From Ga0077555 sp963761475 (GTDB lineage: Bacteria > Pseudomonadota > Alphaproteobacteria > Rhizobiales > Hyphomicrobiaceae), in the NCBI GenBank assembly GCA_963761475.1, contig CAVXGT010000017.1:124001-188000 (forward strand): DNA of 64,000 nucleotides, read 5' to 3'. Position 1 is the stretch's first letter. Each line of letters starts with the position of its first letter. The translations under genes and the position numbers were made by a program. Of this stretch, positions 17,427 through 26,916 are shown one piece after another. The notes below the pieces were generated by a model. It did no database searches and was not told where the DNA came from. It was given only the letters and a program-made list of their open reading frames with translations.

Positions 17427-19082
17427 TCATTCTGCAGGCGTCGGGCGCAGCTCGGGCGCCGCAGCGACGCGGGGTTGGTCTCGCAAATCGACCGGTTGGT
17501 CGCCGCGAATGGTCTTCCAGATGTTCCAGACCATGATGAGGGCGCCGGCAACGAACAGTAGGCCTCCCACGGCACGAATGACGTAATAGGGCTTCATGGC
17601 TTCCACAGTTTCGATGAATGAATACTGGAGGAATCCGAGCTTGTCGTAGGCGCGCCACATCAGGCCTTGCGTGATGCCAGACACCCACATGGCCGTGATG
17701 TAGAGAAGGATACCGATCGTCGAGATCCAGAAATGCCACTCGACCAAGCGCATTGAATAAAGGCCAGGGCGGCGCCATAGCCACGGGACGAGGCAGTAGA
17801 TGGCACCGAAGGAAACCATCGCCACCCACCCGAGCGCGCCCGAGTGAACATGTCCAATCGTCCAGTCCGTGTAGTGCGAGAGCGAGTTCACGGCCTTGAT
17901 TGACATCATCGGACCTTCGAAGGTCGACATGCCATAGAAAGCCACCGAAACCACCAAGAGCCGAACGACCGCATCAGTGCGGAGCTTGTCCCAGGCGCCC
18001 GAAAGGGTCATGAGGCCGTTGATCATGCCCCCCCACGAGGGCATCCACAGCATGATCGAGAACGTCATCCCGAGCGTCTGTGCCCAATCAGGCAACGCCG
18101 TATAGTGGAGATGGTGCGGGCCTGCCCAGATATAGAGGAAGATCAGTGTCCAGAAGTGCACGATCGAGAGCCGATAGGAATAAACGGGGCGCTCGATCCT
18201 CTTCGGGATGAAGTAGTACATGATGCCGAGAAATCCGGCAGTCAGGAAGAAGCCAACAGCGTTGTGACCGTACCACCACTGCGTCATGGCATCCTGCACA
18301 CCAGAATACACGATGTAGCTTTGTGATCCGAGCAAGCTCACCGGCAGTGCTGCATTGTTGACGAGATGCAGCATCGCCACAGTCACGATGAATGCTAGGT
18401 AGAACCAGTTGGCCACGTAAATGTGCGGCTCTTTGCGGCGTGCCAAGGTGCCCAGATAGACCAGGAGATAAGTCACCCAAACAATGGTCAAGAACAGGTC
18501 GGCATACCATTCGGGCTCGGCATATTCTTTGCTTTGCGTGACGCCCAAAAGATAACCGGTGCCCGCGACTACGATGAAGGTATTGTAGCCCCACACCACG
18601 AACCAAGGCGCCCAACGCCCAGCCAGTCTTGCATGGCACGTGCGTTGAACGACGTAGAAGGAGGTCGCAAGCAATACGTTGCCGCCGAAGGCAAAGATGA
18701 CGGCAGACGTGTGCAACGGGCGAAGTCTGCCAAAGCTCGTCCAAGGTAGGTCGAGATTGAGGGCCGGCAGCGCCAACTGCCAAGCTAGAACGTCACCGAC
18801 CACAAAACCGGCAACGCCCCAAAAGACCGCAGCAATTGTTGCAAACTTGATCGGTCCATCGAAGTACCCGCTCTTGTCGACCGACGTCTTTGCCGCAAAC
18901 ACAACATAGCCGATCGCAATAGCTGCCGACGCAACGAATACGAGGCCATGGAAACGGATGGCACCGTCCAAGCCAGCGAATAGCCAAATCACGCCAATCA
19001 GGCCGAATAATGCCGCACTGGCAACCGCCAGGCCATCATTCAGTGCCTGCCACTCTCGAGTCGTATCGGCAGTTTTGCGCAT
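17427..19082 (-). CDS. ccoN: cbb3-type cytochrome c oxidase subunit I CcoN/FixN
   Basis: A 551-aa catalytic subunit of the high-affinity C-family haem-copper oxidase, which reduces oxygen to water at low oxygen tension. About 12-14 transmembrane helices, the His-rich WAGPHHLHYT and HTDWTIGHVHSGALGW-like segments (haem and CuB ligands), and the usual C-terminal aromatic helix are visible. The ATG at 19082 has a strong GGGGGAG ribosome binding site. It opens the ccoNOQP-GHIS series, and an FNR/FixK box lies 78 bases before its start. Confidence 0.96.
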   Translation of the reverse strand: MRKTADTTREWQALNDGLAVASAALFGLIGVIWLFAGLDGAIRFHGLVFVASAAIAIGYVVFAAKTSVDKSGYFDGPIKFATIAAVFWGVAGFVVGDVLAWQLALPALNLDLPWTSFGRLRPLHTSAVIFAFGGNVLLATSFYVVQRTCHARLAGRWAPWFVVWGYNTFIVVAGTGYLLGVTQSKEYAEPEWYADLFLTIVWVTYLLVYLGTLARRKEPHIYVANWFYLAFIVTVAMLHLVNNAALPVSLLGSQSYIVYSGVQDAMTQWWYGHNAVGFFLTAGFLGIMYYFIPKRIERPVYSYRLSIVHFWTLIFLYIWAGPHHLHYTALPDWAQTLGMTFSIMLWMPSWGGMINGLMTLSGAWDKLRTDAVVRLLVVSVAFYGMSTFEGPMMSIKAVNSLSHYTDWTIGHVHSGALGWVAMVSFGAIYCLVPWLWRRPGLYSMRLVEWHFWISTIGILLYITAMWVSGITQGLMWRAYDKLGFLQYSFIETVEAMKPYYVIRAVGGLLFVAGALIMVWNIWKTIRGDQPVDLRDQPRVAAAPELRPTPAE

Positions 19083-19975
19083 GGGTCTCCCCCAGCCGCT
19101 CTATAGCGGCAACATTTTCGATTCCGCGGGAACACTCCGTGACCGTATCGCGCCCGTCCTTGATGCACGTCAACTCCGCAGCCGCAATCCCATTGTCGAT
19201 TGCGTTGCAAGAGCGCTACAAGTTGCTGATAGGTGTCAGGTCTGTCGTCTCGATAGGTCCAGCACTAGAACATGGTTGGCCGCCGGCGGCGGAAAAAGTG
19301 AAAGCTCTTGATTGTGCTGCTTACGCCGTCCCGAACATCACATGGCAGAGAGAGGGTGCGATGCCCGCCGGAGACCTCGAACCTCCTGGCGGCTGCGATG
19401 GACACCAGTGGTGGCGGGCATACTCGGACAAATTGCCTCGCCATCAGCAACGGGGACATGTGGCCGCGGAGTGCATGGCCAGATTGTCGCGCCACGATAG
19501 CGTACAGACACTGAGGGCCTGCCATGAGGCCGTCGAATGCGCCCGGCTCGTAGGCGGCGGAGGAGATCAGTGCCGACGGCTGCCCATCGAAAGTGACAAT
19601 GGGATATGCAGCTCAATACCGGTAGGCACGCTTCAGCTGCTTTACTCACCAAGGCAGAGGGCCACCACGCAGGCAAGAATGTGGGCGGGCAGTCAATTCA
19701 AAGCGGAAAGCGCGAGCCCAAATCTCCGGAATTGGGCCCCGAGCCACGTTCTCATCGCAGAAGAACCGCTGCCAATTGGGCCGCATAAGGTTGGTGGGAG
19801 CAGGCCTTGGCGCCAGCTCTGCTGGAGAATCGGCCACTTTGTTGCCGCAGCGAAGGTCTGTACCGACTATTTCGTCTGCGTGTCACGGACCTACATTGAT
19901 GTCGTATCTCCGAAACGTTGCGCATGATAAGCTAAATGCCTGCTGGCGGAGGCGATACTGAACGATCTTGAGAAC
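19083..19975. other. 890-base intergenic region between ccoN and phoR
   Basis: The first 100 bases form the ccoN promoter with an FNR/FixK box. The rest (about 19180-19975) holds open frames on both strands, but none has a recognisable product, a good ribosome binding site or protein-like composition. I see no terminator or repeat. Confidence 0.45.
19160..19173 (-). promoter_or_regulatory. FNR/FixK box upstream of ccoN
   Basis: TTGATGCACGTCAA reads TTGAT-N4-(A/G)TCAA, one base from the perfect palindrome TTGAT-N4-ATCAA. It ends 78 bases before the ccoN start. Activation from a class II position (about 40 bases before the transcript start) would leave a leader of roughly 45 bases, which is reasonable. 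The FixK-like protein encoded at 4961-5704 has the matching recognition residues. Confidence 0.8.
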
Positions 19976-21244
19976 TTGCAGGGGGCTGCAGACCGTTGGT
20001 TGGGCCAGATTCGAAGCCGCTCGGTACCGCTCGAGGTTGTAGCCGGCGCGCTTGTGCTTATTCTGGCAGTCAGCGCAATCAATCTTGCGGCTGCGGCATT
20101 CTGTGCGCTGGCACTGGTGGTGTGGGCGGCGCTTCGCTCATCAAGCAAGTCCGACCAAGTGGGAGCCGGGACCGACAGTGGTTACCGCGAGAATTCACGC
20201 GAGGCGGAAACCGGCACTGCGCTTTGGTCACAAATCATCGCAGCGCTACCTGACCCGGTACTCGTTTTGAATGACCAGAAATTTGCCGTCGTGGCCAATT
20301 CGAGTGCGCGTGCTCTCTTTCAGGATATCGAAGGTCGGCACATCCTTCAGATCAATAGGTCGCCTGATCTGCTAGATGCGGTCGAGCAGGCCTCTGAGAC
20401 GAAGCAGTCGAAGTCGTTCAATCTGGAGATGCTGACACCAGTCACGCGCCATCTGAGCGGTATTGTCGCGCCGCTGTTGTCGGGGAGGCGCCAGCCCAGC
20501 GGCCCTGCACTTTTGATCGTTCTGCGCGATCGAACGGAGGTCGAGCAGGTGGCACAAATGCGCGCCGATTTTGTTGCTAATGCCAGTCACGAATTGCGTA
20601 CGCCGCTGGCATCACTCAAGGGCTTCGTCGAGACCCTTCAAGGGAAAGCCAAGGACGACGCCAAGGCGCGAGACGCATTCCTTGCCATCATGCAGGAACA
20701 AGCCAATCGTATGTCGCGGCTGATCGATGATCTCTTGTCTCTCAGCCGAATTGAAATGCGCCAGCATGTGCCGCCGACAGAGACGGTGGAATTGGGCCCG
20801 CTGATAGCAGGAAGCCTGTTGTCACTGCGCCCAATTGCCGATCAGGCTGGTATTGCGCTCAGTTTTGTCAAACCCAGCGAGCCGATGCTCGTTGTCGGCG
20901 ATCGAGACGAGTTGGCACAGGTTGCGCAGAATCTGATCCAGAATGCGATCAGGTACGGCAGGAAAGGCGGCAGCGTAATTGTAAGTCTGGAATGTGTGCA
21001 CCGGCAGATCAGTTTTGCGGTAGCTGATGATGGAATTGGCATAGCACCGCATCACTTGCCTCGTTTGACGGAGCGCTTCTACCGTGTGAGTGCGAAGGAA
21101 AGTCGGGAGCGTGGCGGAACTGGCCTTGGCCTCGCGATCGTCAAGCACATCATTAATCGACACCATGGCGAACTCAAGGTTGACTCGGTCTTGGGACGAG
21201 GCTCCACATTTACAGTCCTCCTGCCTCAGGCCCGGGAAAGCTGA
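19976..21244 (+). CDS. phoR: phosphate-regulon-type sensor histidine kinase PhoR
   Basis: A 422-aa membrane histidine kinase. It has hydrophobic helices at about residues 18-52, a PAS domain (about 85-190), the HisKA phospho-acceptor helix NASHELRTPLASLKGF (about residue 205), an N box, and the G boxes DDGIGIAP and GTGLGLAIVKHI. Architecture and sequence fit PhoR, and phoU-phoB follow. The start is uncertain: TTG at 19976 is the first accepted start codon after an in-frame stop at 19928. In the family it phosphorylates PhoB under phosphate limitation. Confidence 0.83.
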   Translation: MQGAADRWLGQIRSRSVPLEVVAGALVLILAVSAINLAAAAFCALALVVWAALRSSSKSDQVGAGTDSGYRENSREAETGTALWSQIIAALPDPVLVLNDQKFAVVANSSARALFQDIEGRHILQINRSPDLLDAVEQASETKQSKSFNLEMLTPVTRHLSGIVAPLLSGRRQPSGPALLIVLRDRTEVEQVAQMRADFVANASHELRTPLASLKGFVETLQGKAKDDAKARDAFLAIMQEQANRMSRLIDDLLSLSRIEMRQHVPPTETVELGPLIAGSLLSLRPIADQAGIALSFVKPSEPMLVVGDRDELAQVAQNLIQNAIRYGRKGGSVIVSLECVHRQISFAVADDGIGIAPHHLPRLTERFYRVSAKESRERGGTGLGLAIVKHIINRHHGELKVDSVLGRGSTFTVLLPQARES

Positions 21245-21757
21245 CTAAGCATATGATTTAAATATAATAGTCATGTCACAATGTTGTTGTGTCGGATCGC
21301 TAGAACAAGACGACGAGAGGGAAGGGTGCGTTGTCGCCAGCCCAGGTGCAGCGGCGACGAAAAGGAGACTCGCAAGAGCCGTCCGCCGTCGGAATTCGTT
21401 GTGCTGGAAATGGCCGCAAAACGCCAACTGCAGAAGCAGCGACCAAAGCCAGTCAGCCAGCGAACGGGATTGGGTAAATTGCGCTTCGACTTTGGCCATT
21501 ACGTCACGTTGTCATGGTCGCATAGTCGAGGATCCGGTTCCAATGCGGGAGAGCAGTTGTTGAGGCGCGATTGGCTGATGGTCCCGGTTGGTGCATCTTT
21601 GATCAATGAAGGCGACGGTCCTGAATAGGCCGTTGCCCTGGTTGCCGCAGCGGATGCGGGGCAGTGACTGTGAACCTTCGTGCGGAACTGCCGGGCATCT
21701 AGGATCAACTCATTAGCTTCGATCGGGCACCCCTACAACGCGGATGGAGCGGCAAAA
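21245..21757. other. 513-base gap between phoR and phoU
   Basis: In many alphaproteobacteria pstS/pstCAB or part of that operon sits here; none is present. Small open frames exist but have no recognisable product. The region just after phoR is AT-rich (TTTAAATATAATA near 21257-21270) and could hold a promoter for phoU-phoB. I see no clear Pho box. Confidence 0.4.
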
Positions 21758-22474
21758 ATGCAGGGACACACCAGCAAGATCTATGACGCCGAATTCTCAG
21801 AGCTCGATAGGACTGCCGCCGAGATGGGGGGGCTTGCCGAGGAGCAACTTGGCGACGCCATCATGGCGCTGGAGCGGCGTGACCCAGGGCTTGCCGAGCA
21901 GGTCAGTCTATCTGATCAGCGCATCGACGCACTCGAGCGGCAGTTGCAAGAGCGCGCAATCCTGATGATCGCGCGCCGGCAACCCATGGCAAACGATCTC
22001 CGGCACATCATGACAGTGCTCAAGATTGCGGGAGATCTCGAACGTATCGGCGATCTGGCCAAGAACATTGCCAAGCGGGCGCTTGCCATCAGTGGCGAGT
22101 CTCATCCGCGCCCCCTCATGATCGGTATCGGCCACATGGCTGAGCTTGCCCGGCGCCAACTCAAGGATGCGCTCGATGCATTCGCGGCCCGTGATACGTC
22201 AAAGGCGCTGAGTGTCTGGCACGGGGATGCCGGGCTGGATGCCCTCTACAACAGCGTTTTCAGGGAGCTTCTGACCTACATGATGGAAGATCCCCGCAAC
22301 ATCGGTATCTGTACGCATCTCCTGTTCGGGGCCAAGAACATCGAGCGGATCGGCGATCACACAACGAACATTGCCGAGAACATCCACTTCCTGGTGACGG
22401 GCTCGGTACTTGCCGACGATCGGCCTAAGAAGGACGACACCAGTACGGTGCTCATCACGAATACGGACAAGTGA
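21758..22474 (+). CDS. phoU: phosphate-signalling protein PhoU
   Basis: A 238-aa all-helical protein with the PhoU tandem three-helix repeats. The metal-binding signatures are visible as LERIGDLAKNIAKRA in the first half and NIERIGDHTTNIAENI in the second. It begins MQGHTSKIYD; GGAG lies upstream of the ATG at 21758. PhoU represses PhoR signalling and restrains Pst transport when phosphate is plentiful. The stop lies 4 bases before phoB, so the two are one operon. Confidence 0.95.
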   Translation: MQGHTSKIYDAEFSELDRTAAEMGGLAEEQLGDAIMALERRDPGLAEQVSLSDQRIDALERQLQERAILMIARRQPMANDLRHIMTVLKIAGDLERIGDLAKNIAKRALAISGESHPRPLMIGIGHMAELARRQLKDALDAFAARDTSKALSVWHGDAGLDALYNSVFRELLTYMMEDPRNIGICTHLLFGAKNIERIGDHTTNIAENIHFLVTGSVLADDRPKKDDTSTVLITNTDK

Positions 22475-22478
22475 CGTC

Positions 22479-23171
22479 ATGGCTGTTCGCATTTTGCTGA
22501 TCGAAGATGATGCAGCACTGACAACGCTTATCCGCTACAACCTCGAAAGCAACGGCTATGACGTGACGGCAGTCGAGACTGCAGAAGATGGCGAGCATCA
22601 CCTAGCGGCCGCAGCTTATGATTTGGCCATACTGGATTGGATGCTCCCGGATATGTCGGGCATCGAATTGTGTGCCAGATTGCGCCGTTCTCCGGCCCAT
22701 GTCAGCCTTCCAATCATGTTGCTGACGGCAAGAGGCGAGGAAGCGGATCGCGTGCGTGGCCTGACGACTGGTGCTGACGACTATGTCGTGAAACCGTTCT
22801 CGGTACCGGAGTTGATGGCCCGCGTCGCCGCATTACTGCGTCGCGCCGTGCCAGAGCGGGTCAGTGACGCGCTGTCGCGTGGTGACATAACACTAGATCG
22901 TGCTGCCCACCGCGTTACGCGTGGCGCACGCGAGGTTCCCCTTGGGCCGACCGAGTTTCGTCTCCTTGAGGCATTGCTCGAGAGCAGCGGCCGCGTTTTA
23001 TCGCGCGAGCAGCTCATCGATCGGGTCTGGGGCTCAGCGAGCGAGATCGATGATCGTACGGTTGACGTACATATCGGGCGACTTCGCAAGGCTCTCATTC
23101 GCGGCAATCAAGCCGACCCGATCCGAACAATTCGCGGCGCAGGCTATGCCATCGGTGAACCTTCTCGATAG
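22479..23171 (+). CDS. phoB: phosphate regulon response regulator PhoB
   Basis: A 230-aa OmpR/PhoB-family regulator. The receiver domain has IEDDA, the phospho-Asp in AILDWMLPD and the Lys in VVKPFS. The winged helix shows GPTEFRLLEALLESSGRVLS and ends in IRTIRGAGYAIG. Its position 4 bases after phoU and downstream of phoR supports PhoB over other OmpR-type regulators. It should activate Pho-box promoters when phosphorylated by PhoR. Confidence 0.92.
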   Translation: MAVRILLIEDDAALTTLIRYNLESNGYDVTAVETAEDGEHHLAAAAYDLAILDWMLPDMSGIELCARLRRSPAHVSLPIMLLTARGEEADRVRGLTTGADDYVVKPFSVPELMARVAALLRRAVPERVSDALSRGDITLDRAAHRVTRGAREVPLGPTEFRLLEALLESSGRVLSREQLIDRVWGSASEIDDRTVDVHIGRLRKALIRGNQADPIRTIRGAGYAIGEPSR

Positions 23172-23289
23172 GCGGCGCCCATGCCTTGCCTCGGCTAGCA
23201 TCCTGCGTCCCTCGAGTGGGCCCCTGTTCGTGCCGTCGCCTTTGCCTGCTCTCTATCGATTAGACGAGAGGCTGGATAATAGAATAGCG

Positions 23290-24702
23290 TTACGAGTTCG
23301 GCTTGAAGCCCTCTCGCGGATCTCCCAGATCCCAATAAATGCCGGTCACGTGGCGCAGCCCTTCGCGCATCAATGGCTTGACAATGTGCTCATTTGGCGC
23401 GTGCTGCGAGCAACCGGCATAGGACAATGGCAGCCACACGCACGGCATGCCGACGAGATACTGTAGAATGTAGGTCATGTTGGATCCGCCGCCATTCGGC
23501 AACACCCCGCAGGGGCGGTTCGAATTGCGCTCGACGGCACGCCTCATCCACTGGGCAAACGGATGACGAGGATCAGTGCGGCTTGAAAAGAACCGACCGT
23601 TATTGCTTGCGGGCGGTGGCTCGACCTTGACATCGCCAAAGCCGCGAAGCTTGAGGTGCTGCTCGAGGCTGGCCTCGATCCGGGTCTCATCGGTGCCGTC
23701 GACGTAGCGAAGCTGGCACACGGCGCGTGCTGACGGCGGGACGGCGTTGACGGGGCGATCCGGGTTGCCCGTGATGAATGACAGCACTTCGAACGAGTTG
23801 AAGGCGGTAACCTTCTCGATGCGGGTCAAGCCAGGCTCGCCCCACCAGTCGTCGATGGCCGGTGCCCTTGGTCCGGCCTCTCGATCGATGCCTTTCAGAA
23901 CGTCGCGAACGTGGGGCGGAACCTGCGGTCGCCAGCCGTCGACCATGATCCGTCCGTTGCGATCGACAATTGTCGCAAGTGCATGAGCCAGAATGATACC
24001 AGGGTTGGAGAGCAGGCCACCCCAATTGCCGGAGTGATGGCCGCCATCGCGCAAATCGACGGACAAAGTGAAATTGCAGCAGCCGCGGTTACCAAGTGTG
24101 ATGTTAGGGCGGGACATCTCCGTGCGGGGGCCGTCTGAGGCGAAAAAGCCGTCGGCGAAAAAATCGACTTTGTTCGCCTCCACGATTTCCTTCAGGCCCT
24201 TGGAGCCGTTTTCCTCGCCCGTCTCGATCAGAAATTTGTGGTTGAATCCCAGTCTTCCGCGAGCGGCCAGGACCTGCTCTAGCGCGACGATGTGGGCCAA
24301 GTGCTGTCCCTTGTTGTCGGCAACGCCACGGCCGTAGACTCGATCTCCGGCAAATGACAGCGACCACGGATCCCGATTCTCGGACCAGCGGCCTTCCATG
24401 CCGAGGACAACGTCGCCATGGCCATAACTGATGAAGGTCGCCAGGCTCGGAGCTTCGATGCGGCTTGCCAGCAGGACCGGGCCGCAGCCAGGGATCGGAT
24501 TGTCGTAGATGCGGCAGGCATAGCCGAGTTTTTGCAGGCGCGCCTGAATTGGGCCTTCGAGATATTCGCGCAGAACAGGCAATCGGGCGGGGTTTTGGCT
24601 CTCAGTCGGCAGAGCCACGAGTTCGGAGAGGTCGCGGAAGTAGCCATCCACCTCATCATCGAAGTAGTGAAGCGAAGCCTCGATTGCTGTCGCGCGCGTC
24701 AT
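23290..24702 (-). CDS. M20-family metallopeptidase (dipeptidase/deacylase type)
   Basis: A 470-aa cytosolic zinc-dependent hydrolase of the M20/ArgE/DapE superfamily. Metal-site motifs are in order: YGHGDVV, VADNKGQH, and ETGEENGSKG with the catalytic Glu pair. The dimerisation domain follows, and a late His contributes the last metal ligand. Substrate cannot be read from sequence; dipeptides, N-acyl amino acids or carbamoyl compounds are all possible. The ATG at 24702 (MTRATAIEAS) fits the family N terminus. It is first in position downstream of an SDR and hydroxyacid dehydrogenase on the same strand. Confidence 0.85.
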   Translation of the reverse strand: MTRATAIEASLHYFDDEVDGYFRDLSELVALPTESQNPARLPVLREYLEGPIQARLQKLGYACRIYDNPIPGCGPVLLASRIEAPSLATFISYGHGDVVLGMEGRWSENRDPWSLSFAGDRVYGRGVADNKGQHLAHIVALEQVLAARGRLGFNHKFLIETGEENGSKGLKEIVEANKVDFFADGFFASDGPRTEMSRPNITLGNRGCCNFTLSVDLRDGGHHSGNWGGLLSNPGIILAHALATIVDRNGRIMVDGWRPQVPPHVRDVLKGIDREAGPRAPAIDDWWGEPGLTRIEKVTAFNSFEVLSFITGNPDRPVNAVPPSARAVCQLRYVDGTDETRIEASLEQHLKLRGFGDVKVEPPPASNNGRFFSSRTDPRHPFAQWMRRAVERNSNRPCGVLPNGGGSNMTYILQYLVGMPCVWLPLSYAGCSQHAPNEHIVKPLMREGLRHVTGIYWDLGDPREGFKPNS

Positions 24703-24755
24703 GACGGTCAACTCCGACGTCGGCCAAAAGGCCCGCAAAAAGGCAGGTAGGTTCC

Positions 24756-24783
24756 GGGGGGAGGGGGGGGGGCGCGCGCGCGG
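24756..24783. repeat. poly-G tract followed by CG dinucleotides
   Basis: Six G, one A, then ten G and a run of CG dinucleotides lie in the 91-base gap between the M20 peptidase start and the SDR stop. Such a tract is prone to slippage in the cell and to indel errors in sequencing. It may weaken read-through between the two genes. Confidence 0.9.
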
Positions 24784-24793
24784 AAGATGCCGA

Positions 24794-25558
24794 TTATTGG
24801 GCCCGGCCTGCGGATACACCGCCATCCACCATGTAGACGCCACCTGTGCAGAAGCTCGATTCGTCACTGGCGAGGAACAGCATCATTCTCGCTACCTCCT
24901 CAGGCGTGCCGTAACGGCCCAAGGGCGTTGCGCGCGCCATCGGTTGATCGTTGCGGCCTGCCAGGCCCCGCATCTGCTCAAGCGATGTGATCATTGGTGT
25001 GTCGATCGGAGACGGATTCACTGTATTGACGCGGATCCTGTTGGCGGCGCCTTCGATTGCCGCCGACCGCATCAGTCCGATAACGGCATGCTTAGAGGCA
25101 GTGTAGGCTGACATGTTGGGGGTCGCGCGGATGCCGGATGTCGATGACGTGATGACAATCGATCCGCCCTGCGCTGCCATGGCCGACATGGCGTATTTTA
25201 GGCCCAGCCAAACACCGCGCACGTTGACGGCCATGACCTTGTCGAAGGTCTCGACAGGGTAGTCAGCAAAAGACTTCACCTGCCCTTCGATGCCGGCGTT
25301 GAGTAGCGCTACATCGAGCCTGCCATAACGCGCAACAGTCGCCTCAACGAGCGACTTGACGGCGTCGTCATCCGTCACATCCGTCACCCGGCATGCAGCG
25401 CAATCACTGAGTTCATTCGTGAGGGCAAGCAGTTGCTCTTCGAGCACGTCCGCTAGCATCAGCTTTGCGCCTTCTTGCGCGAACAGGCGGGCAGCAGCGG
25501 CCCCGATTCCGCGCGCAGCCCCCGTAATGATTGCAACTTTCCCGTCAAGTCGTGCCAT
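24794..25558 (-). CDS. SDR-family NAD(P)-dependent oxidoreductase
   Basis: A 254-aa classical short-chain dehydrogenase. The cofactor motif TGAARGIG lies at about residues 12-19, NAG at about 87-89, the catalytic Ser in ITSSTSG, and the catalytic YTASK pair near residue 150. The ending DGGVSAG is typical. An acidic residue at the end of the second strand (LADVLE) points to NAD preference. The substrate is unknown. Confidence 0.9.
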   Translation of the reverse strand: MARLDGKVAIITGAARGIGAAAARLFAQEGAKLMLADVLEEQLLALTNELSDCAACRVTDVTDDDAVKSLVEATVARYGRLDVALLNAGIEGQVKSFADYPVETFDKVMAVNVRGVWLGLKYAMSAMAAQGGSIVITSSTSGIRATPNMSAYTASKHAVIGLMRSAAIEGAANRIRVNTVNPSPIDTPMITSLEQMRGLAGRNDQPMARATPLGRYGTPEEVARMMLFLASDESSFCTGGVYMVDGGVSAGRAQ

Positions 25559-25748
25559 GACCGATCCTCGTTAATGCCGATGTCGATGCCGCAGGCGTGG
25601 TCCAAGGCTCGCCAACCCCAAGCCGATCTGTCCATTCACGCATGCCATGCCGGCATGAGGCAAGAGGTCGGCACAAGCTGCCAGCACACCGTCCGGCGAA
25701 TGTGCCTCTCCCCACGAAACTTCACGAGACGCGACGCAACACCGGGTC

Positions 25749-26684
25749 TCAATACCTCCGGCTGCGATCGATCTGTTGCAGCAGACGCCCCTCGGTCAAA
25801 AAATGCTGGATGTTGGCAGCAATCTGGCTTGCCAGTTGCTCCACAGTCGGTCGTCGGGCGACATGGGGCATCACCGTCACCTTAGGATGCGACCAAAGCG
25901 GGCTTTCGGGCGGCAGCGGCTCGGGCCAAAGCGCATCGAGCGCGGCATAGGCCAGTTGCCCCTCGTCGAGCGCGCGTATGAGATCGTGATCGACAACATG
26001 CTTGCCGCGTCCGACATTCACGATCATGGCGCCCTTCGGCATCATGGCGAATGTCCGTGCGCACAGTATGCCCTCAGTCTCCGCTGTCAGCGGCAGAAGG
26101 CAAACGACGATGTCGGTTTCCCTGAGGAATGGCTCGAGTTGATCGGGTCCATGGAACAGCGGCAGTGCGCCATATGGTTTCGGAGTCCGAACCCAGGCTT
26201 TGACGTCGAATCCTAACGATTTCAGGACCAGTGCCGGTGGCTTGGCCATGACGCCGTATCCCATAAAACCAATGCGACGCTGTTCCGGACGCATGATTGC
26301 CACCCGCCGCCATTCCTTTCGGGCCTGCGCGGCCTGATATCCAGGCATGTCGCGATGGAACCGCAGGACGTGCATGACGACGTATTCGGTCATCATGGGG
26401 TCTCCCTCGGCCGGGTCCATCTTGCCGAGCGGCACGTCAGGCAGTTTGGGATGATCGATGAAGTATTCCACGCCTGCTGATCGGCTCAGCATTGCCTTGA
26501 GGTTTGGAAACGTCGGGTAGACGTTGAAATCAGGATGCATGAAAGCAAGATAGGTGATGTCGTCTGTGTTGCCTATGTCAGGCCAGAAGCGGACATCGAT
26601 CTTAGGCAACTTCTGCGTCAGCGCCGCGCTCCATTGCTGTCGAGAGCCAATCTGCTTGTCGAGTTCGATTATGAGCAGGGCCAT
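25749..26684 (-). CDS. 2-hydroxyacid dehydrogenase, glyoxylate/hydroxypyruvate reductase A-like
   Basis: A 311-aa D-isomer-specific 2-hydroxyacid dehydrogenase of the GhrA type. Catalytic residues are visible: Arg in VNVGRGKHV, Glu in WPEPLP and His in MPHVARR. The dinucleotide-binding loop reads IGFMGYGVMA, where the third Gly of the usual GxGxxG is replaced by Ala; some relatives tolerate this. The acyl groups handled are unknown; glyoxylate or hydroxypyruvate reduction is the family default. It lies about 190 bases upstream of the SDR gene on the same strand. Confidence 0.85.
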   Translation of the reverse strand: MALLIIELDKQIGSRQQWSAALTQKLPKIDVRFWPDIGNTDDITYLAFMHPDFNVYPTFPNLKAMLSRSAGVEYFIDHPKLPDVPLGKMDPAEGDPMMTEYVVMHVLRFHRDMPGYQAAQARKEWRRVAIMRPEQRRIGFMGYGVMAKPPALVLKSLGFDVKAWVRTPKPYGALPLFHGPDQLEPFLRETDIVVCLLPLTAETEGILCARTFAMMPKGAMIVNVGRGKHVVDHDLIRALDEGQLAYAALDALWPEPLPPESPLWSHPKVTVMPHVARRPTVEQLASQIAANIQHFLTEGRLLQQIDRSRRY

Positions 26685-26916
26685 GATGTATTCTCCGGAC
26701 GTCGCGCGTCAGGTGGCTGCGGCAGCAGCCCCAACACGAGAGGCGCGACCGGGTGAGCATGCCGCGGCTGCCCCGTCGATGGCAATGGCCGACTGGGCGA
26801 TCCAGAAACCCAATGGGTTGCCGATCCGTGGCCCAACCGACCAGCCTCAATGTACGACGTCGCAGTTCGTGGGCAGGGCAGTGCCAGGAGTATACGTGTG
26901 GACACCGTCTCCAGGG

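Noticed and set aside
19010..19927. A 305-codon plus-strand open frame overlapping the start of ccoN and running to phoR
   Set aside because: It begins antisense to ccoN, has irregular composition with many Cys and His residues, no ribosome binding site and no recognisable product.
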